Positions 23,794 through 30,994 of a DNA stretch of 41,245 nucleotides are shown here, piece after piece. The notes below the pieces were generated by a model. It did not search any database and was not told the DNA's origin. It saw only the letters and a program-made list of their open reading frames with translations. This stretch comes from Streptomyces sp. (GTDB lineage: Bacteria; Actinomycetota; Actinomycetes; Streptomycetales; Streptomycetaceae): the NCBI RefSeq assembly GCF_031181705.1, contig NZ_JAPSKN010000022.1, forward strand, positions 12,588 to 53,832, read 5' to 3'. The translations under genes were made by a program, and so were the position numbers. Positions within the stretch are counted from its first letter, which is position 1; each line of letters starts with the position of its first letter.

Positions 23794-26700
23794 TCACCGC
23801 CCCGTGCGGGGGCAGGCGGCCAGGGCGTCGGCCAGGCCCGTCGCGTCCGTGCCGAGCTTGCGGAAGACCGACGACAACTGCTGGCGAACCCCCTGCTCGG
23901 TGATCCGCAGGTCCTTCGCGACCACGCAGGCCGAGTGGCCCTGGACCGTCAGCTCGGCCGCCCTGCGTTCCTGGGCCGTGAGCATGTCCGTGTGGGCGTA
24001 GCGCAGGGGCAGCGGGCGGAGCCCGGCGGCGGAGAGCTCCCGCCTGGCCCGTGCGGCCAGCCCCTCGGCGCCGCAGTGCACCGCGCCCTCCAGCCCCTGG
24101 TAGAGCCGGTCGGCGGCGTCGTGCAGACGGCCGTTGCGGGCCAGCGCGGCGCCGTGGCCGACCAGGGCACGGGCCAGCTCGTACGCGGCCGGGGAGCGCT
24201 GCAGATGGTCGACGGCCTGCGCGTGCAGGTCGAGCGCCGCCTCACCGCCCGTCACCTCCGCCTGGGCGTGCAGCGCCTGGCCGATCGCCGAGACCGCGCC
24301 GAAGTCCCGGGCCCGCTTCACGGCATCCTGCGCGTGGTGCACGGCCCGGTCGGGAGCACGGCGGGACAGGGCCTTCGCCAGACCCAGCTGCCACGGGCAC
24401 CAGGCGGGGTTGCGCCAGTCCCGGCCCTCCAGCCACTCGCCCACGGCGGACAGCAGGGCGGCCGCCTCGTCGGGCCGGTCCTCCGCCAGGAGCAGCTCGG
24501 CGTGGACCGTGCGCGGGTCGGGATAGATGACGGCGTTCGGGATGACGTCCCCGTAGCGGTACTTGTCGGCGAGCCGGCGCGCCGCCACCACCCGGCCGCG
24601 GGCCAGCAGGGTCTGGATCAGGATGCCGATGGCGAACCACTGGGCGGGCACGGCCCCTTCCACCCGGTCGGCGATGTCCAGCCCCTCCCGGACCAGGTTC
24701 TCGGCCTCGGCGAGGCTGCCCCGCCGGTAGCGGATGTAGGCGGACAGGGTCTGGCCCAGAGCCAGGTGGGAGCCGCGCCAGCCCTTGGACGCGCACTCGG
24801 CCATGCCCTTGGCGAACAGCTCCTCGGCCCGTCGCGGCTGGTCGCAGTACATGAACACCAGGGCGACCGAGACCGGCACCTCGAAGCCGCGGTTCTCATG
24901 GGTCCAGCTCAGCCCGCCGTCCAGGGCCTTCTCGGCGTATGCGAGGGCCTTCTGCCGGGGCTCGCCGCACATCATGGCGTCCCACGCCCGCAGCCCGAGG
25001 ATGTAGCGCTCCTCCAGCCGGCGGCCGGCCAGGCGGTCGGCCAGCCGGGCGAGCCTGCGCGACCGGCCGGCCGAGTCCTGCTCGTCGGTGCGGAACGCGC
25101 TCCAGACGAAGTGGTCCGCCTGCATCCGCAGCCGGATGCGGGGGTGGCCGGCCGCCCGCCGCGCCTCGTCGGCGGCCACCGTCGCGGCCTGAGCCATCCG
25201 GTCCGTGTGGGCCAGCGCCTGGGTCAGCCGGTACACCATCGAGGCGCGCAGCTCGGGATCGATGCCGTCCTCCGCCAGCGCCTCCCGCAGATACCTGACG
25301 GTGGCCGTCGGTTTGATGAGGAAGGTGGCGCAGGCCAGTTCGTGCAGCAGGGCGGCGCGCTCCTCGGGGAGGGGCGGCTCCTGCAGGGCGCGGTCCAGCA
25401 GCCGCCGGGCCGCCTCCGGGGCACCGGAGTGCAGATACTCCCGCGCGGCCTGCCGCAGACAGGCGACGGCCTCGGCACTGCCCTCGCAGGGAACCTCCAG
25501 CAGGTGCCGGGCCGCCGCCGCGGGACCGAGTCCGGCCGCGCGGACGGCCTCGGCGGCCGAGTTGTGCATGCCCTCCCGCAGACTCGTCCCGATGGCCCGG
25601 TAGATCGTGGTGGCGATGGTCGGGTGGACGAACTCCAGGCGGCCCCCGGGCCCGTCGCCGTCGGTCAGGATGCGGGCGGCGCGCAGTCGGTCCGCAGCCT
25701 CGGCCGCCGCCGTGCTGCCGATCGCCGCGATGCGGGCGGCCAGCTCCTGCGAGATGGACTGGCCCAGCACGGCGGCCGCGTAGGCGAACCGGACGGTCGT
25801 GGTGCCGAACCCGTGGAGGCGCTCGATCAGTCCCGGCCCCGTCACGGCGGCGGCCAGGTCGCGCATGAGGGGCAGGTCCTCGCCGGTGCCGCGCAGGCGG
25901 CGCTCGCCGAGCCTGATGGCCAGTTCGACGGCCTCGAACGGGTTCCCTGCGGTGACCTCCCAGCACTCCTCGCAGAACCCGTCCTCGGCCTGCTCGCCCA
26001 CTTCGTCCCGGACGATCCGCGCCACGGCCGTGGCGCTGAGCGGTTCCAGGGCGAAGGGGCGGTTGCCCGTCTCGGGGGTGCCGAAGGAGTCCGCCTGCGG
26101 GGGCAGTTCGTCGGGCCGGTAGGCGACCGCCATCAGCAGGGACAGGTCCATGGCCCGGGGAGCGAACGAGGAGAGCCAGGACTGCGACTCGACGTCGGCC
26201 CAGTGCAGGTCGTCCAGGAGGATGACCACGGGTGCCTTCTTGACCGCGAGACGCGTCATCACCCAGTCCAGGCCGTCACGCACCCCGGTCGGGTCCGGCG
26301 CGTGCCCGCTCGGTGCCGCCACCAGGCCGAGCGCGGCGGCGACGATGTCGTACCAACTGCCCAGGAAGGTACGGAGCTCCGTCTCGTCCATGGTCGCCAG
26401 CGCGGGCTGCACGAGCTGGCGCACCACGTGGAACGCCAGCTCCTGCTCGTTCTCACCGCCCCGGCCCGACAGCACGGTGAAGCCCTGGGCGCGGGCCCGC
26501 CCACGGGCCTCGGCCAGCAGGGCGGTCTTGCCCATCCCGGCCGGGCCGGTGAAGGCGAGCAGCCCGCCGCGCGGCGCCTGGGGCACGCCGTCGGCGTTGT
26601 CCCGCAGGGCGGCCAGCGCCGAGTCGAGGGCCCGCAGCTCCCGGCGGCGTTCGAGCAACGGCCGGGACTCGGGCGGGGGTTGCCGCAGCTCATTCGCCAT
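23794..26700 (-). CDS. LAL-type LuxR family regulator with ATPase domain
   Basis: The 968-residue regulator belongs to the large ATP-binding regulators of the LuxR family. Near the N terminus are Walker A GPAGMGKT (52-59) and Walker B VVILLDDLHWAD (158-169). A long central region rich in helical repeats, probably TPR-like, follows. A C-terminal LuxR helix-turn-helix closes the protein: LTAQERRAAELTVQGHSACVVAKDLRITEQGVRQQLSSVFRKLGTD. Such proteins often activate natural-product clusters. It lies directly downstream of the terpene synthase on the same strand but behind a strong terminator, so it has its own promoter in 26701-26867. Control of the P450/terpene synthase pair is the natural hypothesis. 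Confidence 0.9.
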   Translation of the reverse strand: MANELRQPPPESRPLLERRRELRALDSALAALRDNADGVPQAPRGGLLAFTGPAGMGKTALLAEARGRARAQGFTVLSGRGGENEQELAFHVVRQLVQPALATMDETELRTFLGSWYDIVAAALGLVAAPSGHAPDPTGVRDGLDWVMTRLAVKKAPVVILLDDLHWADVESQSWLSSFAPRAMDLSLLMAVAYRPDELPPQADSFGTPETGNRPFALEPLSATAVARIVRDEVGEQAEDGFCEECWEVTAGNPFEAVELAIRLGERRLRGTGEDLPLMRDLAAAVTGPGLIERLHGFGTTTVRFAYAAAVLGQSISQELAARIAAIGSTAAAEAADRLRAARILTDGDGPGGRLEFVHPTIATTIYRAIGTSLREGMHNSAAEAVRAAGLGPAAAARHLLEVPCEGSAEAVACLRQAAREYLHSGAPEAARRLLDRALQEPPLPEERAALLHELACATFLIKPTATVRYLREALAEDGIDPELRASMVYRLTQALAHTDRMAQAATVAADEARRAAGHPRIRLRMQADHFVWSAFRTDEQDSAGRSRRLARLADRLAGRRLEERYILGLRAWDAMMCGEPRQKALAYAEKALDGGLSWTHENRGFEVPVSVALVFMYCDQPRRAEELFAKGMAECASKGWRGSHLALGQTLSAYIRYRRGSLAEAENLVREGLDIADRVEGAVPAQWFAIGILIQTLLARGRVVAARRLADKYRYGDVIPNAVIYPDPRTVHAELLLAEDRPDEAAALLSAVGEWLEGRDWRNPAWCPWQLGLAKALSRRAPDRAVHHAQDAVKRARDFGAVSAIGQALHAQAEVTGGEAALDLHAQAVDHLQRSPAAYELARALVGHGAALARNGRLHDAADRLYQGLEGAVHCGAEGLAARARRELSAAGLRPLPLRYAHTDMLTAQERRAAELTVQGHSACVVAKDLRITEQGVRQQLSSVFRKLGTDATGLADALAACPRTGR

Positions 26701-26867
26701 GTGCCGTACCGCTTCCTGTCGTCGGCCATCGGGAGGCAGCGCAGAGCGTACGCCTCCCGGTGGGGCACCCGACCGGATTCCGGAACGAGCACGACGAAGA
26801 AGGGTGAATGGCCCGCCGCCGCGGAGTGGAGCGCGGACCGCGCGGGTAACGTCATTCGAATGGGTGC

Positions 26868-26910
26868 CTGCCGGCCCGGCCGGAAGGCACCCTTCCGGCC
26901 GGGCCGGCAG
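26868..26910 (-). terminator. Strong terminator after the terpene synthase gene
   Basis: A perfect 20-bp stem (26868-26887 with 26891-26910) and a 3-base loop CAC begins 6 bp after the terpene synthase stop. It separates the P450/terpene synthase unit from the LAL gene. Confidence 0.9.
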
Positions 26911-26916
26911 CCGTCG

Positions 26917-27933
26917 TCACTCCAGGGCCGCGGCCGTCCCCGCGTCCGCGTACCGCGGCACGGTGCGGGACCAGTAGTAACACCCGCGGATCCAGCCGGC
27001 CATGCCTTCCACGTAGCCGACGCCCGAAGGGCTCAACTCCGGTGCGATCTCCTCGTACAGCCTCTCGAACTCCCTGATGGTCCGGTTGATGCGCCGGACC
27101 GCCAGGGTGACGGCCACCGGCAGGGGACACTGGTGCGCCCGCTGGTAGGCGAGGGCCAGGTTGATCAGCTCGCCCGCCCGTTGCTCCTTGACCGCGGAGA
27201 AGAGGTCGGGGATCCACACCGCCGCGTCGGCCGACAGCCGGCTCAGGTGCCGCATCAGCGGGTGGTGCAGCTCCCCGTCGGTCAGCTCGCACGGCTGCGC
27301 CGCCTCGCACAGCGGGTAGAACGGCTCGACGCCCGCGGTGAGGGACCGTATCGAGGTGCAGATCCCGGACCGCACGGGCGAGGGATGGGTCTGGGCCACC
27401 GCTTCGTAGAGCAGGCCGTGCACGTACTCGCGGCTCCTGTCCGCCCAGCGTGCGGCCTGGGCGGGGGTGCACCGTTCGCGCACCTGCCGGTGGAGGTCCG
27501 CCAGGGCCGCTCCCAGCGCGGTGCTCGGCGCCGCGCCGTCCCGCAGGATCGCGATGCTCTCGCACAGCATGGGCAGCAGCTCGCCGGGCCGGTGCCGCCC
27601 GACCTCCTCCGCGCGGTCGTCGTAGACGAACTGGTAGGCGATCTGCCGGGCGACGAGCCGGAGGATCCCCGCGTCGGCGTCCGGGCTGTTGTAGGAGGCG
27701 AGTTCGGCGGGACGGGTGAGGGAGATCATCGCCGTGACCCCGGGTTCGCCGGCCAGACCGGTCGCGCTCAGCCAGTGGTCGACGTCGGCGGCGGCCTCGG
27801 ACTCGAGCGGGTTCCGCCGGAACGGGAAGGGCATGTGCAGCTGGGTGTCGATCAGCTCCACCAGGGTGGCGGCCGGTATGCCGCCCGGCGTGACGGCCTC
27901 GGCGTCCTCATGCGTGGTGGACATCCTGGTCAC
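26917..27933 (-). CDS. Class I terpene synthase (sesquiterpene-type cyclase)
   Basis: The 338-residue protein has the length and motifs of a single-domain bacterial class I terpene cyclase. The aspartate-rich motif is FVYDDRAEE (D105, D106, E109). The second metal site, normally NDxxSxxxE, reads PDLFSAVKE (242-250): D243, S246 and E250 are kept but the asparagine is proline. A pyrophosphate-sensing arginine may be R196, and the C-terminal RY pair is present (R327-Y328 in WSRTVPRYAD). The enzyme should ionise and cyclise a prenyl diphosphate, probably farnesyl diphosphate. The start (GTG 27933, or ATG 27924) lies inside the 3' end of the P450 gene. It is not a geosmin synthase, which is two-domain. 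Confidence 0.88.
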   Translation of the reverse strand: MTRMSTTHEDAEAVTPGGIPAATLVELIDTQLHMPFPFRRNPLESEAAADVDHWLSATGLAGEPGVTAMISLTRPAELASYNSPDADAGILRLVARQIAYQFVYDDRAEEVGRHRPGELLPMLCESIAILRDGAAPSTALGAALADLHRQVRERCTPAQAARWADRSREYVHGLLYEAVAQTHPSPVRSGICTSIRSLTAGVEPFYPLCEAAQPCELTDGELHHPLMRHLSRLSADAAVWIPDLFSAVKEQRAGELINLALAYQRAHQCPLPVAVTLAVRRINRTIREFERLYEEIAPELSPSGVGYVEGMAGWIRGCYYWSRTVPRYADAGTAAALE

Positions 27934-29383
27934 CGTCCCTCCGGGTGTCTCCCGCCTCCGCGGGCACGGCGGGGACCGACGGTGCCTGGGCGGCGGCGCG
28001 GGGCGAAGCGCCGCCCGGTGCGTCCGCCCGCGGTTCGCAGATCATCGTCAGGGACCGCGGCCCCAGCGTCGCCCCGGGGCGCGGGGGAGCGACGGGCCCC
28101 GGTGGATGGCGCAGCCGCCAGCGGCCGGCGAGGGTGGCGAGGGCCACCGTCATCTCGGCCATGGAGAACAGGTCGCCGATGCACTTGCGGCTGCCCGCGG
28201 AGAAGGGCATCAGGGCCCCGTGCGGACCGGCCGCCGCCTCGCCCTCCAGCCAGCGTTCGGGCAGGAACCGCTCCGGCTCGGGGAACGACGCCGCGTCATG
28301 GTGCAGCAGGTAGGGGCTGTACAGGACGGTGGTCCCGCGCGGCAGGCGGCGTCCGGCGAGCTGCGTCTCCCGGGTCGTGACCCGGGTGAAGAGCCAGCCG
28401 GGCGGTGAGTGGCGCAGCGTCTCGGTGAGGACGGCCCGGGTGTAGACCAGGCGCGGCAGGTCACCGGCCTCCGGCAACCGCCCGGCGAGGACGGAGTCCA
28501 CCTCCGCGTGCAGCCGGTGCTCCACCTCCGGGTGCCGGGCCAGCAGGCCGAAGGTGGAGGCGAGGCACATCGAAGGGCTCTCGGAGCCGGTCAGCAGCAG
28601 GGACACCAACTGGTCGTGGATTTCCTGGTCGGTGGCCGGCGCCTGCTCGCCGTCCTGGTCCGCGGCCGCGAGCAGGAGCCCCAGCAGATCGTCGCGGGGG
28701 GCTCCCCGGCGGCGCTCCGCGATCGCGGCGTCGACGAGCTCGTGGGTCCGCTCCACCGCGCGCCGGTAGCGGCGGTTGGCGGGGGTGGGAAGGCGGAACA
28801 GCACGTCGACGGGTACGACGGTGCGGACGAACAGACCGCGCACGATGGCGGCGAGACAGCGCCGCACCTCGTCCGCGGCGGCCGGGCCGAGCGCGTCGGA
28901 CAACAGGACCCGGCTGATCAGCCGCGTCGTCAGACCGAGCATGGCCGCGCTGACGTCCACCCGCTGCCCGCCCCGCCAGTCCCGGAACAGTGACGCCGTC
29001 TCCTCGGCCATCAGGTCCGTGTGCCCGGCGACGGCGGCCGGACGGAAGGTGGGTTGCAGCAGCCGGCGCTGCCTGCGGTGCTCGCTGTGCGGGCAGGTGA
29101 CGACCCCGCCGCCCATCAGGGCCCGCAGCCGCTCGTACTGCGGGCCGCCCTTGTCGAACGTGCGGGTGTCCCGGAGCATTTGGTGGACCAGTTCCGGGTG
29201 ACACACCATCCACGCCCGCTGAGGGCCGAGGCGTATCTCGACCAGATCGCCCCGCACGGGAAGAGAATTCAGAAACTCCAGCGGCCGGCGGAACAAGGCG
29301 ATACCGTGGCCGATGGATGGGAATATGCCTGGAGCAGTACCAACCGTCCACGCCTGTTCCGGGTTCGGGACGCAGCCGTTCAT
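27908..29383 (-). CDS. Cytochrome P450 paired with the terpene synthase
   Basis: The 491-residue P450 has the full catalytic set: I helix LLLTGSESPSM (262-272, with E268-S269 in the acid-alcohol position), ExxR ETLR (321-324), PERF-type FPEPERFLPERW, and heme loop FSAGSRKCIGD with Cys401. It resembles the class that includes CYP170A1 and pentalenene oxygenase, which hydroxylate sesquiterpenes. The ATG at 29383 has AGGTGG eight bases upstream; the longer frame to 29788 is non-coding. A 40-residue Ala/Pro-rich tail follows the fold, and its last codons overlap the terpene synthase start by 26 bp. The pair is thus one coupled unit making an oxidised terpenoid. No ferredoxin gene is nearby. Confidence 0.93.
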   Translation of the reverse strand: MNGCVPNPEQAWTVGTAPGIFPSIGHGIALFRRPLEFLNSLPVRGDLVEIRLGPQRAWMVCHPELVHQMLRDTRTFDKGGPQYERLRALMGGGVVTCPHSEHRRQRRLLQPTFRPAAVAGHTDLMAEETASLFRDWRGGQRVDVSAAMLGLTTRLISRVLLSDALGPAAADEVRRCLAAIVRGLFVRTVVPVDVLFRLPTPANRRYRRAVERTHELVDAAIAERRRGAPRDDLLGLLLAAADQDGEQAPATDQEIHDQLVSLLLTGSESPSMCLASTFGLLARHPEVEHRLHAEVDSVLAGRLPEAGDLPRLVYTRAVLTETLRHSPPGWLFTRVTTRETQLAGRRLPRGTTVLYSPYLLHHDAASFPEPERFLPERWLEGEAAAGPHGALMPFSAGSRKCIGDLFSMAEMTVALATLAGRWRLRHPPGPVAPPRPGATLGPRSLTMICEPRADAPGGASPRAAAQAPSVPAVPAEAGDTRRDGDQDVHHA

Positions 29384-29420
29384 CGAAATACCACCTGATT
29401 CGGTCGGCCAGAAAAATAGG

Positions 29421-29444
29421 GTGCCGCTGCACCCCGCAGGGCAC
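29421..29444 (-). promoter_or_regulatory. Hairpin in the P450 leader
   Basis: GTGCC (29421-29425) pairs with GGCAC (29440-29444) and, after a one-base bulge, CTGC (29427-29430) with GCAG (29436-29439), giving a 9-bp stem with a 5-base loop 38 bp upstream of the P450 start codon. Confidence 0.5.
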
Positions 29445-29460
29445 TTGCAGCATGTCCTGC

Positions 29461-29474
29461 CCAGTTCGAACTGG
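29461..29474. promoter_or_regulatory. 14-bp perfect palindrome, operator candidate
   Basis: CCAGTTCGAACTGG reads identically on both strands and lies 78 bp upstream of the P450 start codon. A perfect 14-bp palindrome of mixed composition is a plausible site for a dimeric regulator. The binding protein is unknown. Confidence 0.5.
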
Positions 29475-29513
29475 CCGCCGCCTCGATGAACCCTTTCTCC
29501 AGGGGGGCGCACG

Positions 29514-29540
29514 GATGCACGCCGAAGCATTCGGTGCATC
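29514..29540. promoter_or_regulatory. Bulged hairpin upstream of the terpenoid operon
   Basis: GATGCA (29514-29519) pairs with TGCATC (29535-29540), and CCGAA (29522-29526) with TTCGG (29530-29534), around a GCA loop. The stem of 11 pairs carries a two-base bulge at 29520-29521. It may be a terminator for the unit coming from 29929, or a regulatory element. Confidence 0.45.
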
Positions 29541-29928
29541 ACTTCCGAAGCGCGTTCCGGTTCATGAACGGTGAAAACTCTCCGGCGGTGCCGGAAAACC
29601 CGTCGGCAGTTCCCCGTGCCGATCACTATCCGCGCCACCGCCATTCCCGCGTCCGCCAGGAGACCCTCAGCAGTCCCACGCTTCACCCCGCTTGCGGGCC
29701 GCGGGCACCGGATGCCGGATGCCGGACGAGGTGAAGCGGACGCCGGGCTCAACCCGACGGAGTGACCGGTGGCCTCACGCCGAACCACTGCCCGGGCGCT
29801 CCGCGTCGTGCCGTTCGAGCGAGACCATGCCGGTCATCGCTCCGCCGAGATCGGTCCCGAAGACGCCGGGAGCACGAGCCGTTCGGTGCTGAACGGGGCA
29901 GGTGGCCGGGGGAGGGGGCCGTGTTCGG

Positions 29929-30447
29929 TCATGGACGGCGATCCCGTGCGCGTCCGTGTCCGTGATCCGGCGGAGAGGGACTGAAGGTGTCCGACTCGAC
30001 GAACCGGGCGAGCTTTTGCAGGGCCGTGCGCGTACCCGTCTCGTTGTCGGCGGCGGGGACCGCGTCGGGGACGCCCTCGTGGAGCACGACGACGTCCGTG
30101 CCGCCCGTCCCGTCGTCGGTGAGCGTCGTCGTCAGGGTCATCGTGCCGCCGAGCGCGGGGTCGTCCGTCTCGAACTCCAGCACCTCGACGACCTCCCGGC
30201 CCGGCACGAGCCGCGCGAAGCGGCCGTGGTAGGTGTCGGTGCGCGCGGCCGACTTCCCCACGGCGTCCGGCGCCTCGTACGTGAGCGAGACACGGAACCC
30301 GCCGCCCTCCCGGGCCTCGAACTCGTGCACCGCGCAGGTCATCCCGTCCGGCACCCGCCACCGCGCGATCGCCTCGGCGCTGACCAGCGCCCGGTAGACC
30401 GCCGCACACGGCGCGTCGACATGGCCGGAGACCCGCGTGGTGTACAT
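29929..30447 (-). CDS. SRPBCC family protein (AHSA1-like)
   Basis: The 172-residue cytoplasmic protein has the START/SRPBCC helix-grip fold pattern of the AHSA1 group: VSGHVDAPCAAVYRALVSAEAIARWRVPDGM at the N terminus, FEAREGGGFRVSLTYE, GRFARLVPGREVVEVLEFET and a C-terminal helix TALQKLARFVESD. Family members bind hydrophobic ligands or act in stress responses; no ligand can be named. A tail of about 20 low-complexity residues follows the usual end of the domain, suggesting a shifted or extended stop. It is a single gene, 44 bp after the stop of the DUF779 gene. Confidence 0.85.
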   Translation of the reverse strand: MYTTRVSGHVDAPCAAVYRALVSAEAIARWRVPDGMTCAVHEFEAREGGGFRVSLTYEAPDAVGKSAARTDTYHGRFARLVPGREVVEVLEFETDDPALGGTMTLTTTLTDDGTGGTDVVVLHEGVPDAVPAADNETGTRTALQKLARFVESDTFSPSPPDHGHGRARDRRP

Positions 30448-30491
30448 GGGGCCACCCTAGGCGCGTCCGGCCGTTGCCACCCCCCTCGCGC

Positions 30492-30893
30492 CTACGTCCC
30501 GTCCGCCCCGGTCGGCAGCGGGGGTTCCGACTCGACGCGGCGCAGTTCCTCGTCCGTGAGGAGCCGGGAGCGGAGCAGGAAGCGGACGCCCTCCGGGGCC
30601 TCCAGGGAGAAGCCGCCGCCCCGGCCGGGGACGACGTCCACGGTGAGGTGGGTGTGCGACCAGTACCGGTACTGGTCCGCGCTCATCCAGAACGGGACGT
30701 CCCCGGCGACGTGCCCGAGCAGGACGTCCGAGGCGCCGACCCGGAACTCGCCGCGCGGGTAGCACATCGGGGCGCTGCCGTCGCAGCAGCCGCCGGACTG
30801 GTGGAACATCACCGGGCCGTGCGTGGCGGTCAGCCGCCGCAGCAGGTCCTCGGCGGCGGGCGTCAGTTCGACACGTGCCGTGCGTGTGGTCAT
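30492..30893 (-). CDS. DUF779 domain protein
   Basis: The 133-residue protein is a full DUF779 member: FHQSGGCCDGSAPMCYPRGEF near residues 30-50 and WMSADQYRYWSHTHLTVDVVPGRGGGFSLEAPEGVRFLLRSR. The conserved CCDGS...C cluster may bind metal. These genes usually stand next to an aldehyde dehydrogenase (acetaldehyde dehydrogenase) gene, but none is present here. GGGAGGG precedes the ATG at 30893 with proper spacing. Function unknown. Confidence 0.9.
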   Translation of the reverse strand: MTTRTARVELTPAAEDLLRRLTATHGPVMFHQSGGCCDGSAPMCYPRGEFRVGASDVLLGHVAGDVPFWMSADQYRYWSHTHLTVDVVPGRGGGFSLEAPEGVRFLLRSRLLTDEELRRVESEPPLPTGADGT

Positions 30894-30994
30894 GCGTTCC
30901 CTCCCGGGCCGGAGCGGCAACCACCCCGACGAACGTACCTCCTCGCGGGCCGGAACGGACCGGTGCGGACGGAAGGTCCCGCCGGCGACCCGGC

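Larger units (their letters stand above)
29384..29928. other. 545-bp non-coding region upstream of the terpenoid operon
   Basis: No reading frame here has coding character on either strand, and base composition is visibly more AT-rich than its neighbours in parts (for example around 29410 and 29565-29600). It contains the palindrome and hairpins listed separately, and a short 7-bp repeat (CCGGATG, about 29707-29725). A -10-like TATTTT lies on the minus strand near 29412-29417, but no matching -35 was found. It may be the regulatory region of the P450/terpene synthase operon, or hold a decayed gene I cannot recognise. Confidence 0.6.

Noticed and set aside
26917..27933. Geosmin or 2-methylisoborneol synthase
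   Set aside because: Geosmin synthase is about twice as long with two cyclase domains. 2-Methylisoborneol loci have a linked methyltransferase. Neither feature is present.
23656..28380. Plus-strand reading frame of 1574 codons
   Set aside because: It is antisense to the LAL regulator, terpene synthase and P450, all of which have clear family motifs. Its translation is a Gly/Arg/Val/Gln-rich shadow typical of GC-rich DNA.
29384..29788. N-terminal extension of the terpenoid P450
   Set aside because: The frame continues upstream but has no conserved residues or coding bias, while the ATG at 29383 has a well-placed ribosome site and begins a normal P450 N terminus.
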